A program made the position numbers and the translations under genes. The notes under the pieces were generated by a model, which did not search any database, had not been told where the DNA came from, and saw nothing but the letters and a program-made list of their open reading frames with translations. A stretch of DNA of 64,000 nucleotides from Zoogloeaceae bacterium G21618-S1. Its GTDB lineage: Bacteria; Pseudomonadota; Gammaproteobacteria; Burkholderiales; Rhodocyclaceae. This document shows, piece after piece, positions 25,986 to 36,103 of this stretch. Within the stretch, counting starts at the first letter, position 1; every line of letters begins with the position of its first letter. Location of the stretch: contig JAPWHF010000011.1 in the NCBI GenBank assembly GCA_027214125.1, forward strand, positions 62,001 to 126,000. The letters run 5' to 3'.

Positions 25986-27233
25986 TTACTGCGCCAGTTC
26001 GGTCTCGATCAGGAGATTCACCCCGCTCGCGTCCGGCGACACGGCCAGCACACCGCTATCGAGATCCCCCGGCCGGGCGCCGGCGTTGCCGCTCTTGGAG
26101 ACCCGGGCGCCGATTTCCACCTTGGCGGGGATCGGTCGATTGCCAGCCATCGACGGCACACCTGCGAAGTCGAATTGCAAAGGCAGATCCGCCACCGTCT
26201 TGCGCAAGATGGCGAACGGCATGCCGCCCCCCTCGGGGCGAACATAGACAAACAGCACATCGTCCGCGCTGGCCTTCTCGGCCAAGGCGGGCGACAGTGC
26301 CACCGTGCCCGCCAGGGAAATGTCGGCCCCCGAAGGGGCAGCCGACGCCGCCGCCGACGGTGCAGACGCCGCCACAGGCGCCATACCTGCCCGTTGGCGT
26401 GCTTCGGCGATGCCTTGCCGAATGGAGATGGCCAATTCACTTTCGGCCGGCAACTGGGCCAGCATCCGCTCCCATTGCGCCGCCGCCTTGGCAAAATCGG
26501 ACGCCTGGAATGCTGCGCTGCCAGACAGCGCCAGCGCCTTGATATTGTCCGGCTCCAGCGACAGGGCCTTGTCGATCAATGCCGAGGGCTCGCCCACCAG
26601 CGAACGGTTGTTGGCCGCAGCCAGCGCATCGGCCCAGTCGGCGTACACCTGCGCCTCGTCCGGCATGCGCTTGGCCAGCTCAGCGTAGGCGGTAGCCGCC
26701 TCGGCGAAGCGGCCCATCGCGTTATAGGAACGCGCCAGCATGAACCAGCCTTCAGCGTTTTCCGGGTCCTGCTTGAGCCGCTCGGCCAGCGTGGCCACCA
26801 TCTCCTCGACCTGCTCCGGCGTCACCTGATGCGTGTCTGCGCCACCGACCTGGGTCGGGTCCAGCCCCTCCAGGCTGCCAATATCCAGATAGATCACGCC
26901 GGCAAGCAGCGGGATCAGCAAGACCGTGGCAATCCCCCAGCCGCGCGCCGACTTGCCGATCAACGTGCCCGAGCGGGTTTCGCCTTCGTCCAGCGCACGG
27001 CGTTCGAGTTCATCGCGGGTGCGCTGATAGTCCGCTTGCGACATATCGCCGCCAGCAACGTCCGCCTCGAGTTCAGCCAGTTGCTCACGCAGCACCGCCA
27101 AGGCCGTTTTGGTTTGCAAGGCGTTGGCGTCGTCCTCGAGCTGGGCGCCGGAGGCATTGCGGAACAGTGGCACCGCCACCATCAACAGGGCCGCCACCAC
27201 CAGCAACCCGGCAAATACGATGAAGCTAGTCAT
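25986..27233 (-). CDS. ccmI: CcmI, cytochrome c maturation TPR protein
   Basis: The 415-residue product has the CcmI layout: an N-terminal transmembrane helix (about 4-24), a cytoplasmic helical loop with LREQLAELEADVAGGDMSQADY, a second helix (about 97-117), a periplasmic TPR region (about 130-290) and a C-terminal beta domain with the CcmI-typical LFVYVRPEGGGMPFAILRKTVADLP. It presents apocytochrome to the CcmF/H ligase. In E. coli this part is fused to CcmH; here it is separate and overlaps ccmH by four bases. It ends the ccm operon at a terminator. Confidence 0.92.
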   Translation of the reverse strand: MTSFIVFAGLLVVAALLMVAVPLFRNASGAQLEDDANALQTKTALAVLREQLAELEADVAGGDMSQADYQRTRDELERRALDEGETRSGTLIGKSARGWGIATVLLIPLLAGVIYLDIGSLEGLDPTQVGGADTHQVTPEQVEEMVATLAERLKQDPENAEGWFMLARSYNAMGRFAEAATAYAELAKRMPDEAQVYADWADALAAANNRSLVGEPSALIDKALSLEPDNIKALALSGSAAFQASDFAKAAAQWERMLAQLPAESELAISIRQGIAEARQRAGMAPVAASAPSAAASAAPSGADISLAGTVALSPALAEKASADDVLFVYVRPEGGGMPFAILRKTVADLPLQFDFAGVPSMAGNRPIPAKVEIGARVSKSGNAGARPGDLDSGVLAVSPDASGVNLLIETELAQ

Positions 27234-27703
27234 GCCTGTGTTCCGTTTTTATCGTCTTTTTCAAGCAGGGCGCGCGCCTTTGCACGCTGCGCGTCGTTAA
27301 GAACCGGAGCGCTCTCTTTGTTGCGACGCGCCAGGCGCACCATCAGCACGCCAATGCCGACCACGGCCAATACCATCGGGCCGAGCCAAAGCAACAGGGT
27401 GCTGCCGCGCATGGGCGGCTCGTACAACACGAAATCGCCGTAGCGCGCCACCATGTAGTCGGCGATTTCGTCTTCGTTCTTGCCGGCGCTCAATTGCTCG
27501 CGCACTTGCGCCCGCAGATCCTGCGCAAGATCGGCGTCGGACTCCGCAATCGACTGGTTCTGGCAGACCAGACAGCGCAGCTTGTGCGACAAGGCCATGA
27601 CCCGCGCTTCAAGCACCGGATCGGCTGCCACCGGTGCCGCCGTGTCGGCCTGCGCAACGAGGGCGAACAAAGACAGCCCGCAGGCCAAGAGAAAACGTCG
27701 CAT
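27230..27703 (-). CDS. ccmH: CcmH, apocytochrome thiol reductant
   Basis: The 157-residue product has a signal peptide, the diagnostic redox motif LRCLVCQNQ (Cys44, Cys47), the three-helix CcmH domain with ADYMVARYGDFVLY, and a C-terminal membrane anchor (about 104-123). It reduces CxxCH cysteines before haem ligation by CcmF. It lies two bases after ccmG. Confidence 0.95.
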   Translation of the reverse strand: MRRFLLACGLSLFALVAQADTAAPVAADPVLEARVMALSHKLRCLVCQNQSIAESDADLAQDLRAQVREQLSAGKNEDEIADYMVARYGDFVLYEPPMRGSTLLLWLGPMVLAVVGIGVLMVRLARRNKESAPVLNDAQRAKARALLEKDDKNGTQA

Positions 27704-27705
27704 GA

Positions 27706-28299
27706 TCAGGATTCCGCCTTGAGGGCGGCCACTTTGGGCAGGATGATGTCGCGCAGTGCATCGGGCGTGATCGGCCCGATGTGCTTGTAGCGGATCACGC
27801 CTTGCTTGTCGATGAGGAAGGTCTCGGGCACGCCATAAACGCCAAAGTCGATGCCGACACGACCATTGATGTCAAGAATGCTCACGTCGTAGGGATCGCC
27901 ATGGCTTTTCAGCCAATCGCTGGCGCGCTCAATGGCCATCGGCAACTCGTTCTCTGCCGCCACCTTGCGCATGTCGATCGTGCCATCGCCACGCACTTCC
28001 TTGTAATTGAGGCCGATCAGCGGCACTTCCTTGCGCTTGGACAGCGCCACCAGCACCGGATGCTCCTGACGACAGGCCACGCACCAGGACGCCCACACAT
28101 TCAACAGCCACACCTGGCCTTTCATGTCGGCCAGACCGAGCGTTTGCTCGGGCGTGTCCAGCCGCGTCAGGGTGAAGTCGGGCGCGGGTTTGTCGATGAG
28201 CGGCGAGGGGACTTCCCGCGGATTCAGACTCAGACCGAATCCGAGGAAGCCCACCAGCAGCAAAAACAGAAACAGAGGAACAAGAAACTTGGCTTTCAT
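27706..28299 (-). CDS. ccmG: CcmG/DsbE thiol:disulfide oxidoreductase
   Basis: The 197-residue product has an N-terminal membrane anchor (about 5-23) and a thioredoxin domain with active site WCVAC (Cys73, Cys76) and the cis-Pro loop GVPETFLID. The central residues VA differ from the PT of E. coli CcmG. It passes reducing power to CcmH and apocytochromes. It is encoded between ccmF and ccmH on one strand. Confidence 0.94.
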   Translation of the reverse strand: MKAKFLVPLFLFLLLVGFLGFGLSLNPREVPSPLIDKPAPDFTLTRLDTPEQTLGLADMKGQVWLLNVWASWCVACRQEHPVLVALSKRKEVPLIGLNYKEVRGDGTIDMRKVAAENELPMAIERASDWLKSHGDPYDVSILDINGRVGIDFGVYGVPETFLIDKQGVIRYKHIGPITPDALRDIILPKVAALKAES

Positions 28300-28307
28300 A
28301 GGTCTCT

Positions 28308-30281
28308 TCAGGCCGTTTGGCGCGCGCCGGCGTCTGGGGCGGTACGTGCCGCCAACCGACGGTAGCGACGATCGGCCGCGGCCAGCCCGCCACCAAAGGC
28401 CATCAGCAAGCAGCCGAACCAGATCCAGCTGATAAAGGGCTTGTGATAGAGGCGCACGATCCAGGTGGTGTCGTCGATCTGCTCACCCATGGAGGCATAG
28501 ATATCGCCAAACAGACCGATATCCAGCGACGCTTCGGTCATCGGCATCTGACGCGCGAGGTAGATGCGTTTTTCGGGGGTAAGAATGGCGACCGGCTTGC
28601 CGTCGCGCGTCACCTTCAAGGTGCCTTCCGCCGCCGCATAGTTCGGGCCGGGGGCGTCGGTGATTGCGGTGAGCTCGAAGTCGTAGCCCGCCATCGTGGC
28701 CGTGTCACCCACGCGCATTTTCACGTCGAGATTGGTCTGGGTGCCATTGACCATGGCAACGCCAATAATGAAGACACCGATACCGACGTGGGCGATCCAC
28801 ATGCCCCACCAGGCGCGGGGAATACCGCTCAGGCGCACACCGGCAGCGGCACCCGGGCGCTCACCCAGACGCTCGACAAGCAGCACGATATTGACGATCA
28901 GCACCCATGCGGCAAGCGACATGCCGACAATCATGCGCCAGCTCATCGTGCCGGCCAGCCAGGCACCGGTGAATCCCAGCACCACGCTGGCGACAAACCA
29001 CGGCGCCAGCTTGCCGAGAATGACCCCGGTGTCGTGCCCCTTCCAGCGCAGCAACGGGCCCATCGCCATTAACAAGACGACCGGTATCATCAGCGGCAAA
29101 AACACCGACTCGAAGTACGGCGGGCCGACGGAGATCTTGCCCAGATTGAGCGCATCGAGGAACAGCGGGTAGAGCGTACCGAGCAGCACCGAGGTGGCGA
29201 CCACCGACAACAACACATTGTTGGCCAACAACACCGACTCGCGCGACACCAGGGCAAATTTGCCGCCGCCGGCGAGCTTGGGCGCGCGCCAGGCAAAGAG
29301 CATCAACGAGATTCCGATCACCAGCACCAGCAGACCGAGGATGTAGAGACCACGACGCGGATCGGTGGCGAAGGCATGCACCGATGTCAGCACGCCCGAA
29401 CGGACCAGGAAGGTGCCCAGCAAGGACAGCGAGAAGGCTGCGATGGCCAGCAACACCGTCCAGCTGCGGAAGGCACCGCGTTTTTCGGTGACGGCCAGGG
29501 AGTGGATCAGCGCCGTGCCCACCAGCCAAGGCATGAAGGACGCGTTTTCGACCGGGTCCCAGAACCACCAGCCACCCCAGCCCAATTCATAGTAGGCCCA
29601 GCCCGAGCCCACCGCGATGCCGAGGGTGAGAAACACCCAGGCCACACTGGTCCAGGGGCGCGACCACCGCGCCCAGGCGACATCCAGTCGTCCCGAGATC
29701 AAGGCGGCGATCGCGAAAGCGAAGGCCACCGAAAACCCGACATACCCCATGTAGAGCAGCGGCGGATGAATGATCATCCCCGGGTCTTGCAACAAGGGGT
29801 TGAGATCCTGCCCCTCTGCCACGCCGGGCAACAAGCGGGTGAATGGGTTGGAGGTAAAGAGAATGAAAGAGGTGAAACCACCGCTGACCAAGCCAAGCAC
29901 GCCAAGCACGCGAGCAACGAATATATCCGGCAGCGTCCGCGAGAACATCGCAACCGCCAGCGTCCACCCCGCCAGGATCAGGCCCCATAGCAGCAGGGAA
30001 CCCTCGTGGCTGCCCCACACGGCCGTCACCCGATAATAGAGCGGCAGTTTGGTGTTGGAATGCTGGGCGACGTATTCGACCGAAAAGTCGTTGGCCACAA
30101 AGGCCCATGTCAAACAGGCAAACGCCAGCGCCATGAACGCAAACTGCGCCACCGCAGCGGGCCGGGCAACCGCGATCAAGGCGCTGCGGTATTGGTGCGC
30201 GCCAACCAGCGGTACAACGCCCTGCACCAGCGCGACCAGGAAGGCCAGAATGAGTGCGAAGTGTCCAAGTTCGGGGATCAT
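28308..30281 (-). CDS. ccmF: CcmF, cytochrome c haem lyase subunit
   Basis: The 657-residue, many-pass membrane protein contains the WWD-domain core: GWGGWWFWDPVENASFMPWLVGTALIHS (about 232-260), with conserved His in VWGSHEGSLLLWG and the later AHVGIGVFIIG region, and a large periplasmic loop near the C-terminus. It attaches haem delivered by CcmE to CxxCH motifs. Its start overlaps the ccmE stop (ATGA). Length fits the family. Confidence 0.95.
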   Translation of the reverse strand: MIPELGHFALILAFLVALVQGVVPLVGAHQYRSALIAVARPAAVAQFAFMALAFACLTWAFVANDFSVEYVAQHSNTKLPLYYRVTAVWGSHEGSLLLWGLILAGWTLAVAMFSRTLPDIFVARVLGVLGLVSGGFTSFILFTSNPFTRLLPGVAEGQDLNPLLQDPGMIIHPPLLYMGYVGFSVAFAFAIAALISGRLDVAWARWSRPWTSVAWVFLTLGIAVGSGWAYYELGWGGWWFWDPVENASFMPWLVGTALIHSLAVTEKRGAFRSWTVLLAIAAFSLSLLGTFLVRSGVLTSVHAFATDPRRGLYILGLLVLVIGISLMLFAWRAPKLAGGGKFALVSRESVLLANNVLLSVVATSVLLGTLYPLFLDALNLGKISVGPPYFESVFLPLMIPVVLLMAMGPLLRWKGHDTGVILGKLAPWFVASVVLGFTGAWLAGTMSWRMIVGMSLAAWVLIVNIVLLVERLGERPGAAAGVRLSGIPRAWWGMWIAHVGIGVFIIGVAMVNGTQTNLDVKMRVGDTATMAGYDFELTAITDAPGPNYAAAEGTLKVTRDGKPVAILTPEKRIYLARQMPMTEASLDIGLFGDIYASMGEQIDDTTWIVRLYHKPFISWIWFGCLLMAFGGGLAAADRRYRRLAARTAPDAGARQTA

Positions 30282-30724
30282 TGCGACACCGTCGAGGCTG
30301 TTTTATGTGCCTTGTCGATCGCATCCTGCGCTTCGGGCGGCATGTAGTTTTCGTCGTGCTTGGCCAGCACTTCGGTGGCGGCAAACTGGCCGTCGGCACC
30401 CAGCGCGCCCTGCACCACCGCGCCCTTGCCTTCCTTGAACAGGTCAGGCAACGGCCCCTTGTAGGCCACGGGAATCGAACGGGCCGTATCGGTAATGGCG
30501 AAACGCACGGTAATGCCGTCGGCGTCACGCTTGATCGAGCCGCCCTCAACCATGCCGCCGATGCGGAAGGTGCGCCCTTGCGGCGCCTTGCCTTCGGCAA
30601 CCTCGGTCGGCGTATGGAAGAACACCAGGTTCTGCTGGAACGCCGACAACACCAGGGCCACAGCACCGCCGAGCAAGGCGACACCAGCCACCACGAGGAT
30701 CAGACGCTTCTGTCTGGCTTTCAT
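30278..30724 (-). CDS. ccmE: CcmE, periplasmic haem chaperone
   Basis: The 148-residue product starts at ATG 30724, overlapping the ccmD stop. An N-terminal anchor (about 8-28) precedes an OB-fold domain, ending in the haem-binding AKHDENYMPPE with His123 for covalent haem attachment. It carries haem from CcmC to CcmF. Confidence 0.95.
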   Translation of the reverse strand: MKARQKRLILVVAGVALLGGAVALVLSAFQQNLVFFHTPTEVAEGKAPQGRTFRIGGMVEGGSIKRDADGITVRFAITDTARSIPVAYKGPLPDLFKEGKGAVVQGALGADGQFAATEVLAKHDENYMPPEAQDAIDKAHKTASTVSQ

Positions 30725-30921
30725 TCTTGAATCTCCTTGCGCCGCGCGCTGGCTTTCATGGCCTGACGCAGTCGCTGCAACCGATGAACCACCTGCTTCC
30801 GACGACGCAACACCACCACAAGTTCCAGCGCAATCAAAGCAAATGTGACGCCGTATGATCCCCAAACGAAGAACGCAGCCCCGCCCATGGACCAGAAGTC
30901 GGACATGGATTGCCAGTTCAT
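30721..30921 (-). CDS. ccmD: CcmD, small membrane subunit of haem export complex
   Basis: The 66-residue product has one transmembrane helix (about 17-38), preceded by an aromatic-rich SMSDFWSMGGAAFFVWGSYG and followed by the basic tail RRRKQVVHRLQRLRQ, as is typical of CcmD. It helps release holo-CcmE from CcmABC. It overlaps both ccmC and ccmE by four bases. Confidence 0.92.
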   Translation of the reverse strand: MNWQSMSDFWSMGGAAFFVWGSYGVTFALIALELVVVLRRRKQVVHRLQRLRQAMKASARRKEIQE

Positions 30922-31679
30922 GCCTGCGCCCCCTTGGCTTCGAGGACCTCGCCTACCCAGTCGGTATGACGTTCACGCTCCAGAATCAAGGAGCGCACCC
31001 GCCACAGCACCACGGCGATCGTATACGCCCACGAGGCCAGCGCCATCACCAGCATGGCCATCAACATGGTAGTAGCCATGCTCGGCGCTTTGGTCAGACT
31101 GACCGAGGCGCCCTGGTGAAGGGTGTTCCACCACTTCACCGAAAAATATATGACTGGCACATTCACCGCGCCGACCAGCGCGAGAATGGCGCCGGCCTTG
31201 TCAGCCCGCCGCGGGTCTTCAATGGCGCGGGTCAGGGCCATGAAGCCGAAATACAGGAACAGCAGCAGCAACTGCGAGGTCAGCCGTGCATCCCATACCC
31301 AATAGGCACCCCAGGTCGGCCGCCCCCACAAGGCACCCGTCCACAAGGCGACAAAACAGAACATCGCGCCTGTTGGCGCCAGCGCCTGGGCCATCATGGC
31401 CGACAGACGGGTGTTGAAAACGACCCCGATGGCCGACCAGAAAGCCATGATCAGATAGATGAACATCGACATCCACGCCGCCGGCACATGGATAAAGATG
31501 ACCCGATAGACCTCGCCCTGCACCGCGTCGGTCGGAGCAACGAAAAAGCCGAGATAGAGGCCCACCACGGCGAAGGCCACTGCCGCCGCCGCAAACCAGG
31601 GCGCCAGACGCCCGGCGAGCGGGTAAAACACATTCGGTGCGGCGTAACGAAAGAGACTGAAGCGTTGTCCGGATTCCAT
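30918..31679 (-). CDS. ccmC: CcmC, haem handling membrane protein
   Basis: The 253-residue, six-helix product contains the WWD-type tryptophan-rich motif in GAYWVWDARLTSQLLLLFLYFG (about 130-151) and the conserved FIHVPAAWMSMFIY and VKWWNTLHQGASV His regions. It loads haem onto CcmE. It follows ccmB by 52 bases. Confidence 0.95.
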   Translation of the reverse strand: MESGQRFSLFRYAAPNVFYPLAGRLAPWFAAAAVAFAVVGLYLGFFVAPTDAVQGEVYRVIFIHVPAAWMSMFIYLIMAFWSAIGVVFNTRLSAMMAQALAPTGAMFCFVALWTGALWGRPTWGAYWVWDARLTSQLLLLFLYFGFMALTRAIEDPRRADKAGAILALVGAVNVPVIYFSVKWWNTLHQGASVSLTKAPSMATTMLMAMLVMALASWAYTIAVVLWRVRSLILERERHTDWVGEVLEAKGAQA

Positions 31680-31731
31680 GGCCTTAGGAAATCAGTAGCT
31701 GCGGCAAGACGACCGCAAGTTTTTCGGGGGC

Positions 31732-32400
31732 CTACTCTACCGCGATTCGCAAAGCGGCGGCACACGCCCACGGTGCCAGCGCCAGCGCCGCCAGCGATCC
31801 ACCGCCCAGCAGCATCAAATGCGCGCTCGCACCAGTGCCCGACAAGTAGGCATCCACGGCACCTGCGCCAAAAATCAGAACCGGCACGAACAAGGGCAAA
31901 ATCAGCAGTGCCAGCAACATGCCTCCACCGCGAAGGCCCAGCGTGAGTGCAGCGCCCACCCCACCGAGCAGCGACAGGATCGGCGTGCCGAGCAGCAAGG
32001 ATAGGATCAGCACCACGGTTGCGCTTTGCGTCATGTCAAACAGCAAGGCCAGTGCCGGCGCGGCAATAACCAGCGGCACGGCGGTGGTCAGCCAGTGCGC
32101 CAAGACCTTGGCCAAAACCCACAACACGGGCGGCTCGGGCGACAGCAGTAGTTGTTCGAGCACACCGTCGGTGTGGTCCTGCGAGAACACCCGGTGCAGC
32201 GAGAGCAGCGTCGCCAGCAGCGCCGCGACCCACAACACACCCGGCGCAATGCTACGCAACAGATTCGGCTCGGCACCGACGCCAAACGGAAACAGGCAGG
32301 CAACGATGGTGAAGAACGCCAGCGTCACCAACACATCGGCACGATTGCGCCAAGCCAGCAACAAATCACGGCGCAACACTTCGAGAAAAACACTCAGCAT
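31732..32400 (-). CDS. ccmB: CcmB, ABC transporter permease
   Basis: The 222-residue product has six transmembrane helices and the CcmB-typical block RVFSQDHTDGVLEQLLLSPEP (about residues 64-84). With CcmA it forms the ATP-driven module that frees CcmE. ATG 32400 overlaps the ccmA stop by seven bases. Confidence 0.94.
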   Translation of the reverse strand: MLSVFLEVLRRDLLLAWRNRADVLVTLAFFTIVACLFPFGVGAEPNLLRSIAPGVLWVAALLATLLSLHRVFSQDHTDGVLEQLLLSPEPPVLWVLAKVLAHWLTTAVPLVIAAPALALLFDMTQSATVVLILSLLLGTPILSLLGGVGAALTLGLRGGGMLLALLILPLFVPVLIFGAGAVDAYLSGTGASAHLMLLGGGSLAALALAPWACAAALRIAVE

Positions 32401-33020
32401 GCCGACTCCGCAAGATCGACGGTCCGCATCGGCGTGGCAAAAGGCACGTCCTGGTGGGTGGTCATCACCACCATGCCACCCCGGGCGCAGTGCGCATCGA
32501 GCCACTCGGCCAGATCTCTCACGGCGGTGACGTCCAGCGCTGTAAAGGGCTCATCGAGAATCCACAAGGGAACATTCTCGGACAGATACAGCCGTGCCAG
32601 CCCGACCCGACGCCGCTGACCTTGAGACAAGACTTTGGCGGGCAAGTCACGCTGCGGCCCCAGGCCGATGCGTTCGAGCGCGAGTTCCGACTGCCCGACA
32701 TCCGCGCTCACGCCATGACATGCCGCTGCGAAGCGCAGGTTTTCAAGCGGACTGAGCAAGTCATTCAAGGCAGCGGCGTGGCCCAGGTAAAGCGTTTCAC
32801 GGTGGAAAGCCTCCCGGGCACGATCGATACGGGCGCCCTTCCATCTGACCTGTCCGTGTTCGGGCATGGCCAGGCCGCACAACAAGCGCAGCAGACTGGT
32901 CTTGCCGACGCCGTTCGGGCCGGCAATACGCACCAACTCGCCGGATCGAACGGTCAGCGCCACATCGGCAAACAACATGCGATCGCCGCGCAGGCAGGCG
33001 AGTTCGGTGACTTCCAGCAT
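32394..33020 (-). CDS. ccmA: CcmA, ATPase of haem export complex
   Basis: The 208-residue product is a compact ABC ATPase: Walker A GPNGVGKTS (about 34-42), signature LSQGQRRRVGLARL, Walker B LWILDEPFTALD and the switch His in TTHQD. It heads the ccm operon. A terminator-like hairpin lies between it and napC, and about 120 bases separate the two genes. Confidence 0.95.
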   Translation of the reverse strand: MLEVTELACLRGDRMLFADVALTVRSGELVRIAGPNGVGKTSLLRLLCGLAMPEHGQVRWKGARIDRAREAFHRETLYLGHAAALNDLLSPLENLRFAAACHGVSADVGQSELALERIGLGPQRDLPAKVLSQGQRRRVGLARLYLSENVPLWILDEPFTALDVTAVRDLAEWLDAHCARGGMVVMTTHQDVPFATPMRTVDLAESAC

Positions 33021-33081
33021 GGCCGCGATTTCATCACATTGCGGCGCAAAAGGATATGTGCAAAATCAAATGGAGCGCGCG

Positions 33082-33112
33082 AAAAAAAAGGGCCGCTTGC
33101 GCGGCCCTTTGC
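33082..33112 (-). terminator. Rho-independent terminator between napC and ccmA
   Basis: On the minus strand AAAGGGCCGC, loop GCAA and GCGGCCCTTT are followed by a run of T. The arms are 10-bp perfect (33087-33096 and 33101-33110). It should end the nap transcript or limit readthrough to ccm. Confidence 0.85.
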
Positions 33113-33142
33113 CCGATTCGTACAACACCTGCGGAGTCTGGC

Positions 33143-33778
33143 TTAGCCCCCGGCAGGCTTGGCTTCCGTCGGATGGAACACTTCCGGCGCAGCACCACCC
33201 TTGTCGCTACCGATATCCTGATCCACCGCGGGCAACTGGTGGGCTATCCCCTTGTGGCAATCGATGCAGGTCTTGCCTTCGGAGAAGCCTTCCTGGTGCA
33301 TGCGAGTCGAACGACGCCCCTGGATCGAGTAGTCAAAGTACTCGAAGTTATGGCAGTTACGGCATTCGCGCGAATCCGTCCCCTTCATCCGGCGCCACTC
33401 GTTCTGTGCCAGCTGCAGGCGCTTGGCATTGAACTTCTCGGGGGTATCGACGGTGCCGAGGAAGTGATGCCACAGCTCGTTCGATGCCTGAATCTTGCGC
33501 AGAATCTTGTGCGTCCAGTCTTTCGGCACATGGCAGTCCGGACAGGTCGCACGCACGCCACTTCGGTTCGAGAAGTGAATGGTGTTGCGATATTCCTTAT
33601 AGACGTTGTCTTCCATCTCGTGGCAGGAGATGCAGAACGCCTCGCGGTTGGTCCATTCCATGGCAGTGTTGAAGCCGCCCCAGAACAGGATGCCCGCCAC
33701 GAACACCAGCAACACCAGCCCGAGCCCGGCTCCGCGCAGGCGTCCCCAGAGACCGCCCCTGTTATTGTCGTAGCTCAT
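33143..33778 (-). CDS. napC: NapC, tetrahaem quinol dehydrogenase
   Basis: The 211-residue product has one N-terminal transmembrane helix (about 17-36) and four CxxCH motifs: CISCH (49), CPDCH (79), CRNCH (139) and CIDCH (171), the NapC/NirT pattern. It oxidises membrane quinol and donates electrons to NapB. It is the last nap gene, 25 bases after napB, with a terminator following. Confidence 0.95.
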   Translation of the reverse strand: MSYDNNRGGLWGRLRGAGLGLVLLVFVAGILFWGGFNTAMEWTNREAFCISCHEMEDNVYKEYRNTIHFSNRSGVRATCPDCHVPKDWTHKILRKIQASNELWHHFLGTVDTPEKFNAKRLQLAQNEWRRMKGTDSRECRNCHNFEYFDYSIQGRRSTRMHQEGFSEGKTCIDCHKGIAHQLPAVDQDIGSDKGGAAPEVFHPTEAKPAGG

Positions 33779-33803
33779 TATCTAGCTCCCTTGAAGCGGT
33801 GGT

Positions 33804-34253
33804 TCAGCGCAAGCCTTCGGCTTTCTTGAAAGTGTTATCGACCAAGGTCGGCGCGTCGGTTTGCGGCACATGGCACTGGTTGCAGAAGTAACGGCGCGGC
33901 GAAATATTCGATAACTCCTTGCCGTCACGATCCTTGAAGTGCGTCAGGCTGACCTTGGTCGCACCGGTTTCCCGGTAGCGCGTCCAGGAATGGCAGTCCA
34001 TGCACTTGTTGAAATTGGTCGTGATGTTGTAGCCGTCGATCTTGTGCGGAATCAACGGCGGTTGCTGGACATAGTCGCGCGCTGTCGGCGCATGATCCTT
34101 GGGTACAACATATCCGCCAGTGTCCAACTCCGGCGCTGAAACATCCCGACCCCGAAGGGACTGAACACTATCAGCTGCCTGAACGCCAAGAGAAATGCCC
34201 AGGCTCATGGTTGCCAGCAAGGCGACTACGAGATTACGGGTCTTGTTTTTCAT
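33804..34253 (-). CDS. napB: NapB, diheme cytochrome subunit of nitrate reductase
   Basis: The 149-residue product has a signal peptide (residues 1-27) and two haem motifs, CMDCH at 84 and CNQCH at 124. The RDVSAPELDTGGYVVPKDHAPT and PPLIPHKIDGYNIT segments are typical of NapB. It passes electrons from NapC to NapA. The start overlaps the napH stop by four bases. Confidence 0.95.
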   Translation of the reverse strand: MKNKTRNLVVALLATMSLGISLGVQAADSVQSLRGRDVSAPELDTGGYVVPKDHAPTARDYVQQPPLIPHKIDGYNITTNFNKCMDCHSWTRYRETGATKVSLTHFKDRDGKELSNISPRRYFCNQCHVPQTDAPTLVDNTFKKAEGLR

Positions 34254-35173
34254 GACTCGCTCCTATCGAATCGGGTGGTCAATCTAAATACATCCTTGCC
34301 GCAAACGTCGATGCAACGCCCACAGCTGGTACAGTCTTTATCAAGAATCAATGGGTGGTCCTGCGCCACCGCCTTCAATGCCGGCCGGATCACCTGCGGT
34401 TCCGGACAAACAGCAAAACAGTCCATGCAATCGTCGCACCGCGAACGCCGGTCTGCCGTGACCCGGATCAACGCCGCCGAGTTCAACACACCGTAAAACG
34501 CGCCCACCGGGCACACATGGCCACACCAGCCGCGACTGGCGATCAGTAAATCGTAGAGAAACACCCCGAGCACGATGCCCCATGACAGACCGAATCCGAA
34601 GATCAGCCCGCGATGCAACATCGAAACCGGATTCACCCATTCCCAGGCAATGCTTCCGGTCAGCGCCGAAGCCAGCACGGTAAAACCCAGCAACCAGTAC
34701 CGCGTGTACTCGCTCGGCACCTTGCCGCCCTTGATACCCAGGCGACGTCGCAACCAGGCCGCGGCATCGGTCACCATGTTCACCGGGCACACCCAGGAAC
34801 AGAACAGCCGACCACCGAGCAGCAAATACACGGCCGCCACAATGCCGCCGCCCAGCAAGGCTTCCTTGTAAGGCACCTGCCCGGCAGCCACGGATTGCAG
34901 CAGCAGATAAGGATCGGTCAGCGGCAACACCCCGAGGGTGAGGCTCGACGACAGGTTGCCCTTCACAATCCACAGGCCGAACCACGGCCCGAGCATGAAC
35001 AGCGCCAAGATGCCCAACTGCGACAGGCGCCGCAACAGCAGCCACTTGTGCGCCCGCAGCCAGCCCTTGACCTTGACGGCGTCAGCACCAGGACGCGTCA
35101 TCACCGACGCACGCGAAGCCGGCTCAGTCACCGCCGGTGGCACCACGGGTTGCGTATGGCTCGCCGAACTCAT
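34250..35173 (-). CDS. napH: NapH, membrane iron-sulfur quinol dehydrogenase
   Basis: The 307-residue product has about four transmembrane helices, the two membrane-proximal motifs FCSWVCPVN and WCGHVCPVG, and two 4Fe-4S ferredoxin motifs ([23 protein letters not shown]). NapGH is a second quinol-oxidising route to NapAB. ATG 35173 overlaps the napG stop (ATGA); an ATG at 35182 is also in frame. Confidence 0.94.
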   Translation of the reverse strand: MSSASHTQPVVPPAVTEPASRASVMTRPGADAVKVKGWLRAHKWLLLRRLSQLGILALFMLGPWFGLWIVKGNLSSSLTLGVLPLTDPYLLLQSVAAGQVPYKEALLGGGIVAAVYLLLGGRLFCSWVCPVNMVTDAAAWLRRRLGIKGGKVPSEYTRYWLLGFTVLASALTGSIAWEWVNPVSMLHRGLIFGFGLSWGIVLGVFLYDLLIASRGWCGHVCPVGAFYGVLNSAALIRVTADRRSRCDDCMDCFAVCPEPQVIRPALKAVAQDHPLILDKDCTSCGRCIDVCGKDVFRLTTRFDRSES

Positions 35174-36030
35174 GGCTTCCATCCCGAATCGATACCACCC
35201 GGCTTGACCGGCGCAGCTGACGGCGGCACATAGCCCGGTGCCACGCGCGTATCGCCGTACTTGCGATCCTCCAGCCCCCGCATCGGCAATTGCTGTTGCT
35301 CGCCAATCAAGGAGCCCCCTGCCGCCTCGCGCTCGACCCAGCCCTTGCGGTAATGCTCTGCCGATTTGCCCTGCGCCAGTTTGTAGGGCAAGACCTTGAT
35401 CGCCGCTTCCGGCAACACACAAGAGTGCTCGCATTTGCCACAGCCCGTGCAGTGCTCCGAATGTACCGTCGGCAGCAACATCGCATGCCGATCGGAGCGC
35501 GGGTTATGCACCAACTCCAGCGTGATGGCCTTATCGATGACCGGACACACGCGATAGCACACATCACAGCGCAGACCGAGAAAGTTGAGACAGGTCTCCT
35601 GATCGATCAGCACCGCCAAGCCCATGCGTGCCTTGCCGATATCGGTAAGCTCACGGTCGAGCGCCCCGGTCGGACAGGCTTTGACACAAGGGATGTCATC
35701 GCACATTTCGCAGGGCACTTTTCGCCCTTCGAAAAACGGCGTTCCCGTCGCCACGTTGTCACCCAGTTCGGACAACTTCAGCGTATCAAAAGGACAATCC
35801 CGCACACACAGACCGCAGCGCACACAGGCCGCCAGAAAATCCTGCTCGGCCAAGGCGCCCGGTGGCCGGATCGCCCCGGCCGGACGGGCCGAGGCTTCCT
35901 TGCCGTAGAGTCCAACGCCCAGTGCCAGCATGCACGCCCCGCCTGCCGCGCCGGCCATTTCCTTGAGGAAACGACGACGCGCCTGGCTGGACTTGCTATT
36001 CGCGGATGGACGAGTGTTTTGCGTGCTCAT
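35170..36030 (-). CDS. napG: NapG, periplasmic ferredoxin-type protein
   Basis: The 286-residue product carries a twin-arginine signal ([11 protein letters not shown], about 17-27) and four Cys clusters: [35 protein letters not shown] and [11 protein letters not shown]. It forms a soluble partner of NapH. It is encoded between napA and napH. Confidence 0.94.
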   Translation of the reverse strand: MSTQNTRPSANSKSSQARRRFLKEMAGAAGGACMLALGVGLYGKEASARPAGAIRPPGALAEQDFLAACVRCGLCVRDCPFDTLKLSELGDNVATGTPFFEGRKVPCEMCDDIPCVKACPTGALDRELTDIGKARMGLAVLIDQETCLNFLGLRCDVCYRVCPVIDKAITLELVHNPRSDRHAMLLPTVHSEHCTGCGKCEHSCVLPEAAIKVLPYKLAQGKSAEHYRKGWVEREAAGGSLIGEQQQLPMRGLEDRKYGDTRVAPGYVPPSAAPVKPGGIDSGWKP

Positions 36031-36103
36031 GGTGTGCGGCGACTCGCGCGGGGCGATGAACTGCCCCGCACGCAACTGCCCTCATTCACTCAGATGGGTC
36101 GAA